Shown here: piece after piece, positions 1-7,296 of the stretch
Layout of the letters: each line of letters begins with the position of its first letter
Numbering within the stretch: position 1 is the first letter of the stretch
Source: Ferrimonas sp048263965
GTDB taxonomy: Bacteria; Pseudomonadota; Gammaproteobacteria; Enterobacterales; Shewanellaceae
Direction: 5' to 3'
Assembly (NCBI RefSeq): GCF_048263965.1
Contig: NZ_JBLXDO010000001.1
Location: 248,001-312,000, forward strand
Length of the DNA stretch: 64,000 nt
The notes under the pieces: model-generated
The model's input: the letters and a program-made list of their open reading frames with translations, nothing else
Database searches by the model: none
What the model was told of the DNA's origin: nothing
Position numbers and translations under genes: made by a program

Positions 1-582
1 GTTCACATGACCCGCCTCTTCCAGGGCGTCACGGATGGCACCGATGCGGCCATCCATCATGTCGGAGGGTGCCACAACGTCGGCACCGGCTTCTGCGTGG
101 GACAGGGCCTGTTTCACCAGCACTTCGGTGGTGATGTCATTGAGGATGTAACCCTCGTCGTCAATGATGCCGTCCTGACCGTGGGTGGTGAAGGGATCCA
201 GGGCCACGTCGGTGATCACGCCCAGCTCGGGGAACTCACGTTTCAGGGCGCGGACCGCTTTCTGGGCCAGACCCTCTGGGTTGTAGGCCTCTTCGGCACC
301 CAGGGATTTCTGCTCCTGAGGGGTAACCGGGAACAGGGCTACGGCAGGCACACCCAGCTCTACCAGCTCGCGGGCCTCTTCGATCAGCAGATCGATGGAG
401 AGACGCTCGACGCCAGGCATGGAGTCGACCACTTCCTTACGGGCATTGCCCTCCAGAACGAACACCGGATAGATCAGATCGTTGACGCTCAGCTGGCTCT
501 CGGCCATCAGGCGGCGGGAGAAGTCATGGCGACGCATCCGACGCATACGGCGGCGGGAAAAAGGTCCGGTTACAACGGTCAC
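1..582 (-). CDS. hemB: Delta-aminolevulinic acid dehydratase (porphobilinogen synthase), C-terminus beyond window
   Basis: HemB condenses two 5-aminolevulinate molecules into porphobilinogen in the cytoplasmic tetrapyrrole pathway. The minus strand reads 194 codons from a GTG at 582 off the window edge. The N-terminus carries the RRRMRR basic patch, followed by DLIYPVFVLEG, a VALFPVTP strand, the VALDPFTTHGQDG segment and VAPSDMMDGRIGAIR, all typical of the family. The GTG is chosen because an AAGGAG ribosome site sits six bases upstream. It is the last gene seen in a run ubiE-ubiJ-ubiB-tatABC-unknown-tatD-hemB, with 118 bases between tatD and hemB. The catalytic lysines lie in the missing part, so only about the first 60 percent is seen. 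Confidence 0.95.
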   Translation of the reverse strand, partial: MTVVTGPFSRRRMRRMRRHDFSRRLMAESQLSVNDLIYPVFVLEGNARKEVVDSMPGVERLSIDLLIEEARELVELGVPAVALFPVTPQEQKSLGAEEAYNPEGLAQKAVRALKREFPELGVITDVALDPFTTHGQDGIIDDEGYILNDITTEVLVKQALSHAEAGADVVAPSDMMDGRIGAIRDALEEAGHVN

Positions 583-700
583 TTGCAGCTCCTTATGAAT
601 GAGGGGGTATCGCCAAAGACCGATCACGGTGTGACGGGGGTCAAGGCCGATATGACGGCGTCAATATTAGCAAACTCTACTCCTTAAGGCAGGAGCTTAA

Positions 701-1477
701 TCACACTTGAAACAGGCGCTTGGCATTCTGTAGACAGTGATGGGACAGCGCATCCACGCTTTGGTTGCGCAGCTCGGCCACTTTATTGGCGATGTGTGGC
801 AGCCATCTCGGTTCGTTGCGCCGTGTCTTGGGTTTGGGGCGGATATCCCTGGGGAGCAGGTAGGGAGCATCGGTCTCCAGCAACAGGCGATCATCGGGGA
901 TCTGCGGCACCAGCCTGGCAAGTTCTGCGCCCCGGCGCTCGTCGCAGACCCAGCCTGTGATGCCGATGTAGAGATCCAGCTCCAGGGCCTGTTGCAGCTC
1001 CTGTTCGCTGCCGGTGAAGCAGTGCAGCACACCGCCGCTGAGGTCGCCGCGCACGTCCGAGACCATGGCGGTGAACTCCGCTCCTGCATCCCGGCAGTGC
1101 ATCAGCGCCGGTTTGCCCAGATCGCAGGCCAGCTTGAGCTGGGCTTCGAAGGCGCGGCGCTGGTCCGGTCTAGGAGAGAAGTCCCGGTTGAAGTCCAGGC
1201 CGCACTCCCCGACGGCCACCACCTTGGGGTGGCGGCACAGATCCTCGATGTGTTCTATGCTGGCGGCGTCAAAGTGACTGGCGTAGTGGGGGTGGATGCC
1301 GGCGGTGATGAAGATGCCGGGATACTGCTCCGCCAGTGGCTGCAGCTGTTGCGCTTCCTCCAGGTCACTGGCCAGGCCGATAAGGGTGTCGACCCCGGCT
1401 TCCCTGGCGCGGGTAAGCACCAGTTCAAGGTCGTCCCTGAACTGGCTGGAGGTCAGGTTTACGGCGATGTCGATCAT
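701..1477 (-). CDS. tatD: TatD family metal-dependent deoxyribonuclease
   Basis: TatD is a cytoplasmic metal-dependent 3'-5' DNase/RNase of the amidohydrolase fold. Despite its name and position it is not part of the Tat translocon. The 258-residue product matches the family along its length: MIDIAVNLTSSQF start, AGIHPHYAS, VVAVGECGLDFNRD (metal-binding Glu), ALMHCRDA, VLHCFTG and LLLETDAPYLLPRD with the conserved Asp. The start at 1477 overlaps the stop of the upstream unknown gene by four bases (ATGA), which supports translational coupling. An upstream extension of the same frame is open but has no family similarity, so it was not used. Confidence 0.95.
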   Translation of the reverse strand: MIDIAVNLTSSQFRDDLELVLTRAREAGVDTLIGLASDLEEAQQLQPLAEQYPGIFITAGIHPHYASHFDAASIEHIEDLCRHPKVVAVGECGLDFNRDFSPRPDQRRAFEAQLKLACDLGKPALMHCRDAGAEFTAMVSDVRGDLSGGVLHCFTGSEQELQQALELDLYIGITGWVCDERRGAELARLVPQIPDDRLLLETDAPYLLPRDIRPKPKTRRNEPRWLPHIANKVAELRNQSVDALSHHCLQNAKRLFQV

Positions 1478-1986
1478 TGCACTCGCTTCACCCGGGCGCT
1501 CTTGCTGCTGCCCTCCTGGGTCAGCATAAAGGAGCCCAGGGAGGCCTTTTCGATGGTGACCGGTTTGTCCTGCTTCAGGCGGAAGCGCTTGGAGTCGATC
1601 TGCTTCCACACCTGGCCGTTGTCCAGGGTCACGATGAACTTGCCGTAGGGGTCTTTCTTCAGCTTGTTGATGCTGGCCTTGATGGCTTCCGGCTCTTCGG
1701 GACGTTTATCGCTCAGCCCAAAGCGCTCGTCGGCATCGGCCGGTGCCGCTGCCTGAGGGGCGGCAGGTTTGGCGGGGATGCCAGCGTGGGCAGGCTTACC
1801 CAGCTTGTCGAAACACACCAGGCGATCCAGCTTGTCATTTAGGCTGGCGCAATTAACCACGGACTCGGCGGCCTTGTCGTAACAGGCCAGGCGCTGGATC
1901 TGGTCTTGGATGGCGTGACAGGCCGCGTCTGCGGCGGAGACAGCTGCCGGGGCTAGCAGCAGGGAGAATACGGCGGTCTTAAGCAT
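1474..1986 (-). CDS. Secreted hypothetical protein between tatC and tatD
   Basis: A 170-residue product with a clear Sec signal (MLKTAVFSLLLAPAAVSAA). The mature part has two short cysteine repeats, CHAIQDQIQRLACYD and CASLNDKLDRLVCFD, then an Ala/Pro-rich linker. The C-terminal region (about residues 110-165) contains a predicted beta pattern around VTLDNGQVWKQ and a SARVKRVQ end. I do not recognise a named family. The CxxxxxxxxRLACYD repeats recall small periplasmic proteins often seen with envelope systems. The start at 1986 was chosen for the signal peptide; it lies 40 bases after tatC and ends inside the tatD start. The location suggests expression with the tat operon, but its job is unknown. 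Confidence 0.75.
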   Translation of the reverse strand: MLKTAVFSLLLAPAAVSAADAACHAIQDQIQRLACYDKAAESVVNCASLNDKLDRLVCFDKLGKPAHAGIPAKPAAPQAAAPADADERFGLSDKRPEEPEAIKASINKLKKDPYGKFIVTLDNGQVWKQIDSKRFRLKQDKPVTIEKASLGSFMLTQEGSSKSARVKRVQ

Positions 1987-2026
1987 AACTGTTCCTTGAT
2001 TAAACGTAAGGACCGCCGTGACTGGG

Positions 2027-2782
2027 CTACTCTTCGGTAGGCTCCTCTTGCACCTCTTCCTCTTCATCGTCCTTAGGTTGGTACAGACGAGAGAAGAACA
2101 CGCCTCCCTCAAACAGCAGCAGCATAGGCAGAGCCAGCATGGTTTGAGAGATGATGTCCGGCGGCGTTAACAGCATACCAACAACGAAGGCGCCGACAAC
2201 AATATAGGGGCGATTTTTCTTAAGGTCGTCCGGGGTGGTCATGCCGGTCCACACCATCAGTATCACCGCCACCGGAATTTCGAAGGCGAGGCCGAAGGCG
2301 AAGAACAGCTTGAGGACGAAGCTCAGGTAGCTGTTGATGTCCGTGGCCACCTGCACTCCTTCCGGAGCAACGCTGGTGAAGAAGCCGAACACCACGGGGA
2401 ACACGATAAAGTAGGCAAATGCGATGCCGCCGTAGAACAGGATGGAGCTGCTGAACAGCAGAGGGAAGACCAGCTTCTTCTCATGCTTGTACAGTCCCGG
2501 GGCGATAAAGGCCCACACCTGATACAACACATAGGGCATGGCGATGAACAGCGCCACAAACATGGTCAGCTTGAACGGGGCGAAGAAGGGGGACGCCACG
2601 TCCGTTGCGATCATGGAGGCGTTCTCCGGCATCACCTCCAACAGGGGCAGCGACAGGAAGTTGTAGATGTCGTTGGCCCAGTAGGCGAGGCTGGCGAACA
2701 CGAGCAGGATGCCGCCTATTGCGTGCAACAGGCGGTTTCTCAGCTCGAGCAGATGACTGATTAGGGGTTGCTGCTCGGACAT
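2027..2782 (-). CDS. tatC: Sec-independent protein translocase subunit TatC
   Basis: TatC is the inner-membrane receptor that binds twin-arginine signal peptides and recruits TatA. The 251 residues begin MSEQQPLISHLLELRNRLL, the conserved cytoplasmic N-terminus, followed by six membrane segments. Family marks include YQVWAFIAPGLYKHEKK, the FAYF segment, a long periplasmic loop after FFTSVAPEG, and VVGAFVVGMLLTPPDIISQ. The tail is acidic (DDEEEEVQEEPTEE). It starts two bases after the tatB stop. At least one predicted Tat substrate, the flavoprotein at 33768, is encoded in this window. Confidence 0.97.
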   Translation of the reverse strand: MSEQQPLISHLLELRNRLLHAIGGILLVFASLAYWANDIYNFLSLPLLEVMPENASMIATDVASPFFAPFKLTMFVALFIAMPYVLYQVWAFIAPGLYKHEKKLVFPLLFSSSILFYGGIAFAYFIVFPVVFGFFTSVAPEGVQVATDINSYLSFVLKLFFAFGLAFEIPVAVILMVWTGMTTPDDLKKNRPYIVVGAFVVGMLLTPPDIISQTMLALPMLLLFEGGVFFSRLYQPKDDEEEEVQEEPTEE

Positions 2783-2784
2783 AC

Positions 2785-3177
2785 TTACTCTGCGGTTTTA
2801 CCCGGTTCAGCGGCTTTCTTTTCGCTGATCTCGGGTTGTGGCGAGACAGTGGGGGTGGATGCGTCGGGCTTGCTGTCGTCCATCTGGTAGGGGCGGTTCA
2901 CCGATTGCGCGGCGGAACGCAGTTCCTCGATAGACTGTTTCAGACCGGGATCCAGAGACTCGAGTCCTTTGGACTCCGCCTTCTTCAGATCCGACTGCAG
3001 CTGCTCGATCTTCAGCTCCTGTTCGAGCTCATCCTTCACCGAGTTGGCCATGCGCTTGATGGTGCTGACCCAGCGGCTGATGCTGCGCACCGCCACTGGT
3101 AGACGTTCGGGCCCCAGAACCACCAAGCCCAGAACGGCAATCAGGACCAGTTCAAACAGGCCGATACCGTCGATCAT
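2785..3177 (-). CDS. tatB: Sec-independent protein translocase subunit TatB
   Basis: TatB forms the receptor complex with TatC. The 130-residue protein has a single N-terminal membrane helix (MIDGIGLFELVLIAVLGLVV) with the Glu typical of TatB, the LGPERLPVAVR hinge, then a long amphipathic and charged helix and a Pro/Thr/Ser-rich tail. The LGPERLP motif separates it from TatA. It is six bases downstream of tatA and two bases upstream of tatC. Confidence 0.96.
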   Translation of the reverse strand: MIDGIGLFELVLIAVLGLVVLGPERLPVAVRSISRWVSTIKRMANSVKDELEQELKIEQLQSDLKKAESKGLESLDPGLKQSIEELRSAAQSVNRPYQMDDSKPDASTPTVSPQPEISEKKAAEPGKTAE

Positions 3178-3183
3178 AGTGGT

Positions 3184-3408
3184 TTAGGCCTGTTCTTTGT
3201 TTTTCTGCTCGGCAGTGGTGTTGTCCTCTGCTTTGCTCTCTTCGATCGCTTTCTTTTCTGCGCCCTTGTCTTCGTCGCCCATGGCTTTCTTGAAGCCCTT
3301 TACAGCGCCGCCCAGATCAGAGCCCATGCCGCGCAGCTTCTTGGTACCGAACAGCAGTACCACGATGAGTGCGATGATAAGAAGTTGCCAAATGCTGATG
3401 CCGCCCAT
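3184..3408 (-). CDS. tatA: Sec-independent protein translocase subunit TatA
   Basis: TatA polymerises to make the translocation path. The 74-residue product has a short N-terminal membrane helix (MGGISIWQLLIIALIVVLLF), the FGTKKLRGMGSDLG hinge and amphipathic helix, and a Lys/Glu-rich tail. A GGAGACAAC ribosome site precedes the ATG at 3408. The gene follows ubiB by 65 bases and starts the tatABC run. Confidence 0.97.
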   Translation of the reverse strand: MGGISIWQLLIIALIVVLLFGTKKLRGMGSDLGGAVKGFKKAMGDEDKGAEKKAIEESKAEDNTTAEQKNKEQA

Positions 3409-3473
3409 GTTGTCTCCGGGGTATTTAACAGGTCAATAAACGATGTTCAATGTAACAAGTATCGGCGACATTT

Positions 3474-5108
3474 TCACTGGTTGTTAAGTCGCCACCCTTT
3501 GGCCCAACAGGCCAGCCCGGTCAGGGCAAGGGTTATAGAAGGCCAGATTGTACTGAATTTCCCTATCAATAGTGTGCCCGAGATCAACAAAACCGAGCCA
3601 ATAATGAGGAAGTAGTGACTATTGTGAATTGTTCGACGCTGATTTATGTAGCGCTCCATCACACCTTGCGGATGTCGCAATAGCGCCTTGCTCAACTGTA
3701 AATTGTCGTGGATGAGATCCGGCATCTCCGGAAGCTTCTCCAACCAGAAGGGCAAAGCCTCCTTTACCCGCTTCATTTGAGCCGAGGGTCCAAGCTGTTC
3801 CGCCATCCACTGCTCGAGGAAGGGTTTGGCGGTCTGCCACAGGTCCAGCTGGGGGTACAGCTGGCGTCCCAGCCCTTCGATGTAGAGCAGCGTCTTCTCC
3901 AGCAGCACCAGCTGAGGTTGCACCTCCATCTCGAATTCACGGGCACAACGGAACAGCTCCACCAGCAGGTGGCCGAAGCTGATCTGTGACAGTGGCTTGT
4001 TCTCCAGCGGCTCAAGCACCTTACGCAGGGCCTTTTCAAACTCCACCGGGTTGGTGTCGGCGCTGATCCAGCCCGAGTCGATGTACACCTGGGACAGGCG
4101 CGAGTAGTCCTGGTTGAAGAATGCCAGGAACACATCCGCCAGGTAGCGCTTGTCGTTCTCGGTGAGACTGCCGACGATGCCGCAGTCGATGCCGATGTAC
4201 ATGGGGTCGTCCGGGTGCTCCCGGCTGACGAAGATGTTGCCCGGGTGCATGTCGGCGTGGAAGAAGTTGTCCCGGAACACCTGAGTGAAGAACACTTCCA
4301 CGCCGCGCTCCGCCAGCAACTTCATGTTGGTGCCCTGGGCCTTGAGGGCCTCGATGTCGGTCACCGGGATGCCGTGAATCCGCTCCATCACCAGCAGCTT
4401 GCGCCGGCACAGCTCCGGGTAGACCCGGGGGATGTAGAGGGCGGGGGAACCGGCAAAGTTGTCCCGAAGACGGCGGGCATTGCTGGCTTCCTGCACCAGG
4501 TCCAGCTCCGCCAGGATGGTCTTGCGGTAGTCCTCCACCACCTCAATGGCGCGCAGAGGCTTGCCCTTGCGGGTGTTGTGAACCAGCCGGGCGCCGGCCT
4601 CCATCAGGGTCAGGTCTGCCAGGATCACCGCTTCGATGTCCGGGCGCACCACCTTGAGAATCACCTCTTCACCGGTGCTGCGCAGGGTGGCGGTGTGCAC
4701 CTGGGCCACCGAGGCGGAGGCCAGAGGGGTGATGTCGAAGTGATCGAACAGGGTATGGATCTCATGGTCCAGTGCGGACTCGATCTCCGCCTTGGCCAAT
4801 TCGCCGTCGAAGGGAGGCACCTGATCCTGCAGTTGGGCCAGGGCATCGGCGAACAGGTCCGGGAGCAGATCCCGTCGGGTGGACAGCATCTGACCGAACT
4901 TGATGAATACCGGCCCCAGACTCTGAAGGGCCAGGCGCACCCGCACCGAGGGGTGGGCATCGAGGGACTTGCGACCGACCCAGAACAGGCTGGCGTCCAT
5001 TAGCTTCAGGGGCAGAGGGCGGCGGTGTTCCGGCAGCAGTTCAATTAGGCGGTACTGGCGAAAGGTACGGGCGACCTGGTAGGCCCGTTTGATGGCGCCC
5101 CAGCTCAT
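3474..5108 (-). CDS. ubiB: UbiB, ATPase/kinase-like protein of ubiquinone biosynthesis
   Basis: UbiB is an atypical protein-kinase-like ATPase needed for ubiquinone synthesis in aerobic growth. The 544 residues show the usual family length and marks: the KxGQ-type motif (FIKFGQMLSTRRDLLP), an Ala-rich loop (ASASVAQVHTA), catalytic VILKVVRPD, FFHADMHPGNIFV, and IGIDCGIVG replacing the usual DFG. Two closely spaced membrane segments form the C-terminus (SHYFLIIGSVLLISGTLLIG onward). Its start overlaps the ubiJ stop by four bases. Confidence 0.97.
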   Translation of the reverse strand: MSWGAIKRAYQVARTFRQYRLIELLPEHRRPLPLKLMDASLFWVGRKSLDAHPSVRVRLALQSLGPVFIKFGQMLSTRRDLLPDLFADALAQLQDQVPPFDGELAKAEIESALDHEIHTLFDHFDITPLASASVAQVHTATLRSTGEEVILKVVRPDIEAVILADLTLMEAGARLVHNTRKGKPLRAIEVVEDYRKTILAELDLVQEASNARRLRDNFAGSPALYIPRVYPELCRRKLLVMERIHGIPVTDIEALKAQGTNMKLLAERGVEVFFTQVFRDNFFHADMHPGNIFVSREHPDDPMYIGIDCGIVGSLTENDKRYLADVFLAFFNQDYSRLSQVYIDSGWISADTNPVEFEKALRKVLEPLENKPLSQISFGHLLVELFRCAREFEMEVQPQLVLLEKTLLYIEGLGRQLYPQLDLWQTAKPFLEQWMAEQLGPSAQMKRVKEALPFWLEKLPEMPDLIHDNLQLSKALLRHPQGVMERYINQRRTIHNSHYFLIIGSVLLISGTLLIGKFSTIWPSITLALTGLACWAKGWRLNNQ

Positions 5109-5707
5109 GAGCGGGACTCCAGTGCCGCTAACCGGCTGGCAAGGGCCTGGGTGCGTTGTTCCAGCTCATCCACCTGACGGCAGAAACTGGCAACTTCATC
5201 GGCGGCGGGAGAGACCCGTCGCTCCTCCACCAGGTAGTCCCCCAGGTGTGCCTGGGTGGCGCTGACATGCTTCTTGCCCATGGCAAATAGGCTCTGTCCC
5301 AGGTTGTGTACCCGGTAGGCCATGCCGTCGCCCAGCACCTTACTCAGAGGCTCGGTGATGTCCGGTTCGATGCCGGTCAGCACCTGGGCCAGTTTACCCA
5401 CCAGCTGCATGTCGCCGCTGATCTCCAGCTTCTTCTGCTGCACCAGCTCCGACAGGGGGGCGCCCTGCTGGATATCGGCCAGCACCGACAGGCTGACGGT
5501 CAGGGTTGCCTGAGGCTCACCGCCGTAACGGCTGTAGACCTGGATGGGGTGATTGAGGATCAGGAAGAGCGGCCAGGGCAGCTCCGCCAGTTGCAGTTCC
5601 ACAACCTGTCCCCGGCAATCAGCCAGGGGACGAGGATCGGGATGGTACGTCAGCAGGTGCCCCAGCGCCGCTTCCAGGCTGCCTGCTACCAGGGTCGCAA
5701 GGTGCAT
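5105..5707 (-). CDS. ubiJ: UbiJ, SCP2-domain accessory factor of ubiquinone biosynthesis
   Basis: UbiJ belongs to the soluble Ubi complex and is thought to bind lipid intermediates through its SCP2 fold. The 200-residue product has the N-terminal SCP2-like domain (HLATLVAGSLEAALGHLL, LTVSLSVLADI, LEISGDMQLVGKLAQVL) and a C-terminal coiled coil (DELEQRTQALASRLAALE). A GAGGTAAT ribosome site precedes the ATG. Position between ubiE and ubiB is the conserved one. Confidence 0.93.
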   Translation of the reverse strand: MHLATLVAGSLEAALGHLLTYHPDPRPLADCRGQVVELQLAELPWPLFLILNHPIQVYSRYGGEPQATLTVSLSVLADIQQGAPLSELVQQKKLEISGDMQLVGKLAQVLTGIEPDITEPLSKVLGDGMAYRVHNLGQSLFAMGKKHVSATQAHLGDYLVEERRVSPAADEVASFCRQVDELEQRTQALASRLAALESRS

Positions 5708-5719
5708 ATTACCTCAGGA

Positions 5720-6472
5720 TCAGAATTTATAGCCGCGGTGCAGGGCAACCACACCATTGGTCATGTTGACGTAGTCAGCCTGGTCGAAACCTGCGTCCAG
5801 CATCATCTGCTTCAGGGTCTCCTGATCCGGGTGCATACGAATGGACTCAGACAGGTACTGGTAGCTCTCGGCATCGCCAGCCACCATGGAGCCCATGCGG
5901 GGGATCACCTGGAAGCTGTAGAAGTCGTAGGCTTTCTGCATCATCGGGTTCAGGGGCTTGGAGAACTCCAGAACCAGCAGCTTGCCGCCTGGCTTGAGGA
6001 CACGCTGCATGGAGGCCAGCGCCTTGGCCTTCTCGGTGACGTTGCGCAGACCGAAAGCGATGGTGATGATGTCGAAGTGGTTGTCCGGGAAGGGCAGGGC
6101 TTCGGCATTGGCCTGAACATAGTTGACGTTGCCCACCACGCCCTGATCCTGCAGCTTGGCTCGGCCCACTTTCAGCATGGAGTCGTTGATGTCCGCTAAC
6201 ACCACCTCACCCTTTTCACCCACCAGCTGAGAGAACTTGCGGGTCAGGTCGCCGGTACCGCCGGCCAGGTCCAGCACCTTCATGCCGGGACGGGCGGCGG
6301 CGCACTCGATGGTGAAGCGTTTCCAGTACCTGTGTACGCCAAAGGACATCAGGTCATTCATCAGGTCATATTTGGATGCGACGGAATGGAATACGTCGGC
6401 CACCATTTCGGCCTTCTTGTCGGCTTCCACCGTCTTGTATCCGAAATGGGTCTTGTCCCCGTTGTCTGCCAT
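5720..6472 (-). CDS. ubiE: Ubiquinone/menaquinone C-methyltransferase UbiE
   Basis: UbiE is the SAM-dependent C-methyltransferase shared by ubiquinone and menaquinone synthesis. The 250-residue protein carries the start typical of the family (THFGYKTV), VHRYWKRFTIE, SAM-binding motif I VLDLAGGTGDLTRKF, motif II ITIAFGLRNVT, and LVLEFSKP plus YDFYSFQVIPRMG near the C-terminus. It is the first gene of the minus-strand run and diverges from lapG; the promoter must lie within 6473-6630. Confidence 0.97.
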   Translation of the reverse strand: MADNGDKTHFGYKTVEADKKAEMVADVFHSVASKYDLMNDLMSFGVHRYWKRFTIECAAARPGMKVLDLAGGTGDLTRKFSQLVGEKGEVVLADINDSMLKVGRAKLQDQGVVGNVNYVQANAEALPFPDNHFDIITIAFGLRNVTEKAKALASMQRVLKPGGKLLVLEFSKPLNPMMQKAYDFYSFQVIPRMGSMVAGDAESYQYLSESIRMHPDQETLKQMMLDAGFDQADYVNMTNGVVALHRGYKF

Positions 6473-6630
6473 GAGCGGGCATTCCTATGTTTGCTAGCTG
6501 GAAATTGGACACAGTCTACACTTTAAAGCAATGAACAGAAATGGTGCGGGATCAATCTGTAACCCTTATCACTGTGGCGCACGACGGTGATCGGACTCAT
6601 GGGGACAGACAGGCCACAGGACACAGGGAT

Positions 6631-7296
6631 GTGAGAGTTACAATTTGGCTTCTCCTTTTGCTGATGCCGAGCCTGCCCGGGTGGGCGGAGGAGGTGCCTC
6701 AATGGCGAGACTTCTTCCTGCCAGAGCGCCTGGTTCCCATTGAAAGACGCTTTGGCGAACAGGGGCTTGCCCAGGTTCATGAACTCAAGGCCTTTATCGA
6801 GGCCAGACTGGCGATGAAGTTGCCCGCCCATGATCATCTTGCTGCGGTCAATGACCACTTCAACCGTTACCACTTCGTTGCGGATGCCACTCACTGGAAC
6901 CGGGATGACTACTGGGCGACGCCCTTCGAATTTGTGGCCAGCGGCGGTGGGGACTGTGAGGACTTCTCCCTGGCCAAGTTCTTCACCCTGAGGGTGCTGG
7001 GCCTCTCCTCTGAACACCTCAGGCTGATGTACGCCAAGGCTCTGGAACTGAATCAGGCGCACATGGTGCTGATCTACCTGGAGAGCGACAGCGCCATGCC
7101 CCTGGTTCTGGATAACCTTAACCCCAAGATACTTCCCGGCGACCAACGTCCGGATCTGTTGCCTGTCTACGCCTTCAACGGTGAGGGGTTGTGGCGGGCC
7201 CGGGCCTTCGATCAGGGCGTGCGCCTGAAACAGGGCGACAACGGCATACTGCTGTGGCAGGACCTGCTGCAGCGACTGGCAGGAGACTCCTCATGA
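6631..7296 (+). CDS. lapG: LapG-type periplasmic cysteine protease (transglutaminase-like, BTLCP)
   Basis: LapG-family proteases cut large surface adhesins near their N-terminus and so release biofilm cells. The 221-residue product has a Sec signal ending PGWA and the Cys-His-Asp set of the family: GGGDCEDFSLAKFFTL, QAHMVLIY and LDNLNPKI. The GTG at 6631 is chosen because it starts immediately at the signal peptide; the frame is open further upstream but that part looks non-coding. Its stop overlaps the lapD start by four bases. No large LapA-like adhesin gene lies within the window, so the substrate is encoded elsewhere. Confidence 0.85.
   Translation: MRVTIWLLLLLMPSLPGWAEEVPQWRDFFLPERLVPIERRFGEQGLAQVHELKAFIEARLAMKLPAHDHLAAVNDHFNRYHFVADATHWNRDDYWATPFEFVASGGGDCEDFSLAKFFTLRVLGLSSEHLRLMYAKALELNQAHMVLIYLESDSAMPLVLDNLNPKILPGDQRPDLLPVYAFNGEGLWRARAFDQGVRLKQGDNGILLWQDLLQRLAGDSS

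Noticed and set aside
7..687. 226-residue open frame on the plus strand
   Set aside because: It is antisense to hemB, whose minus-strand translation is clearly conserved and has a good ribosome site.
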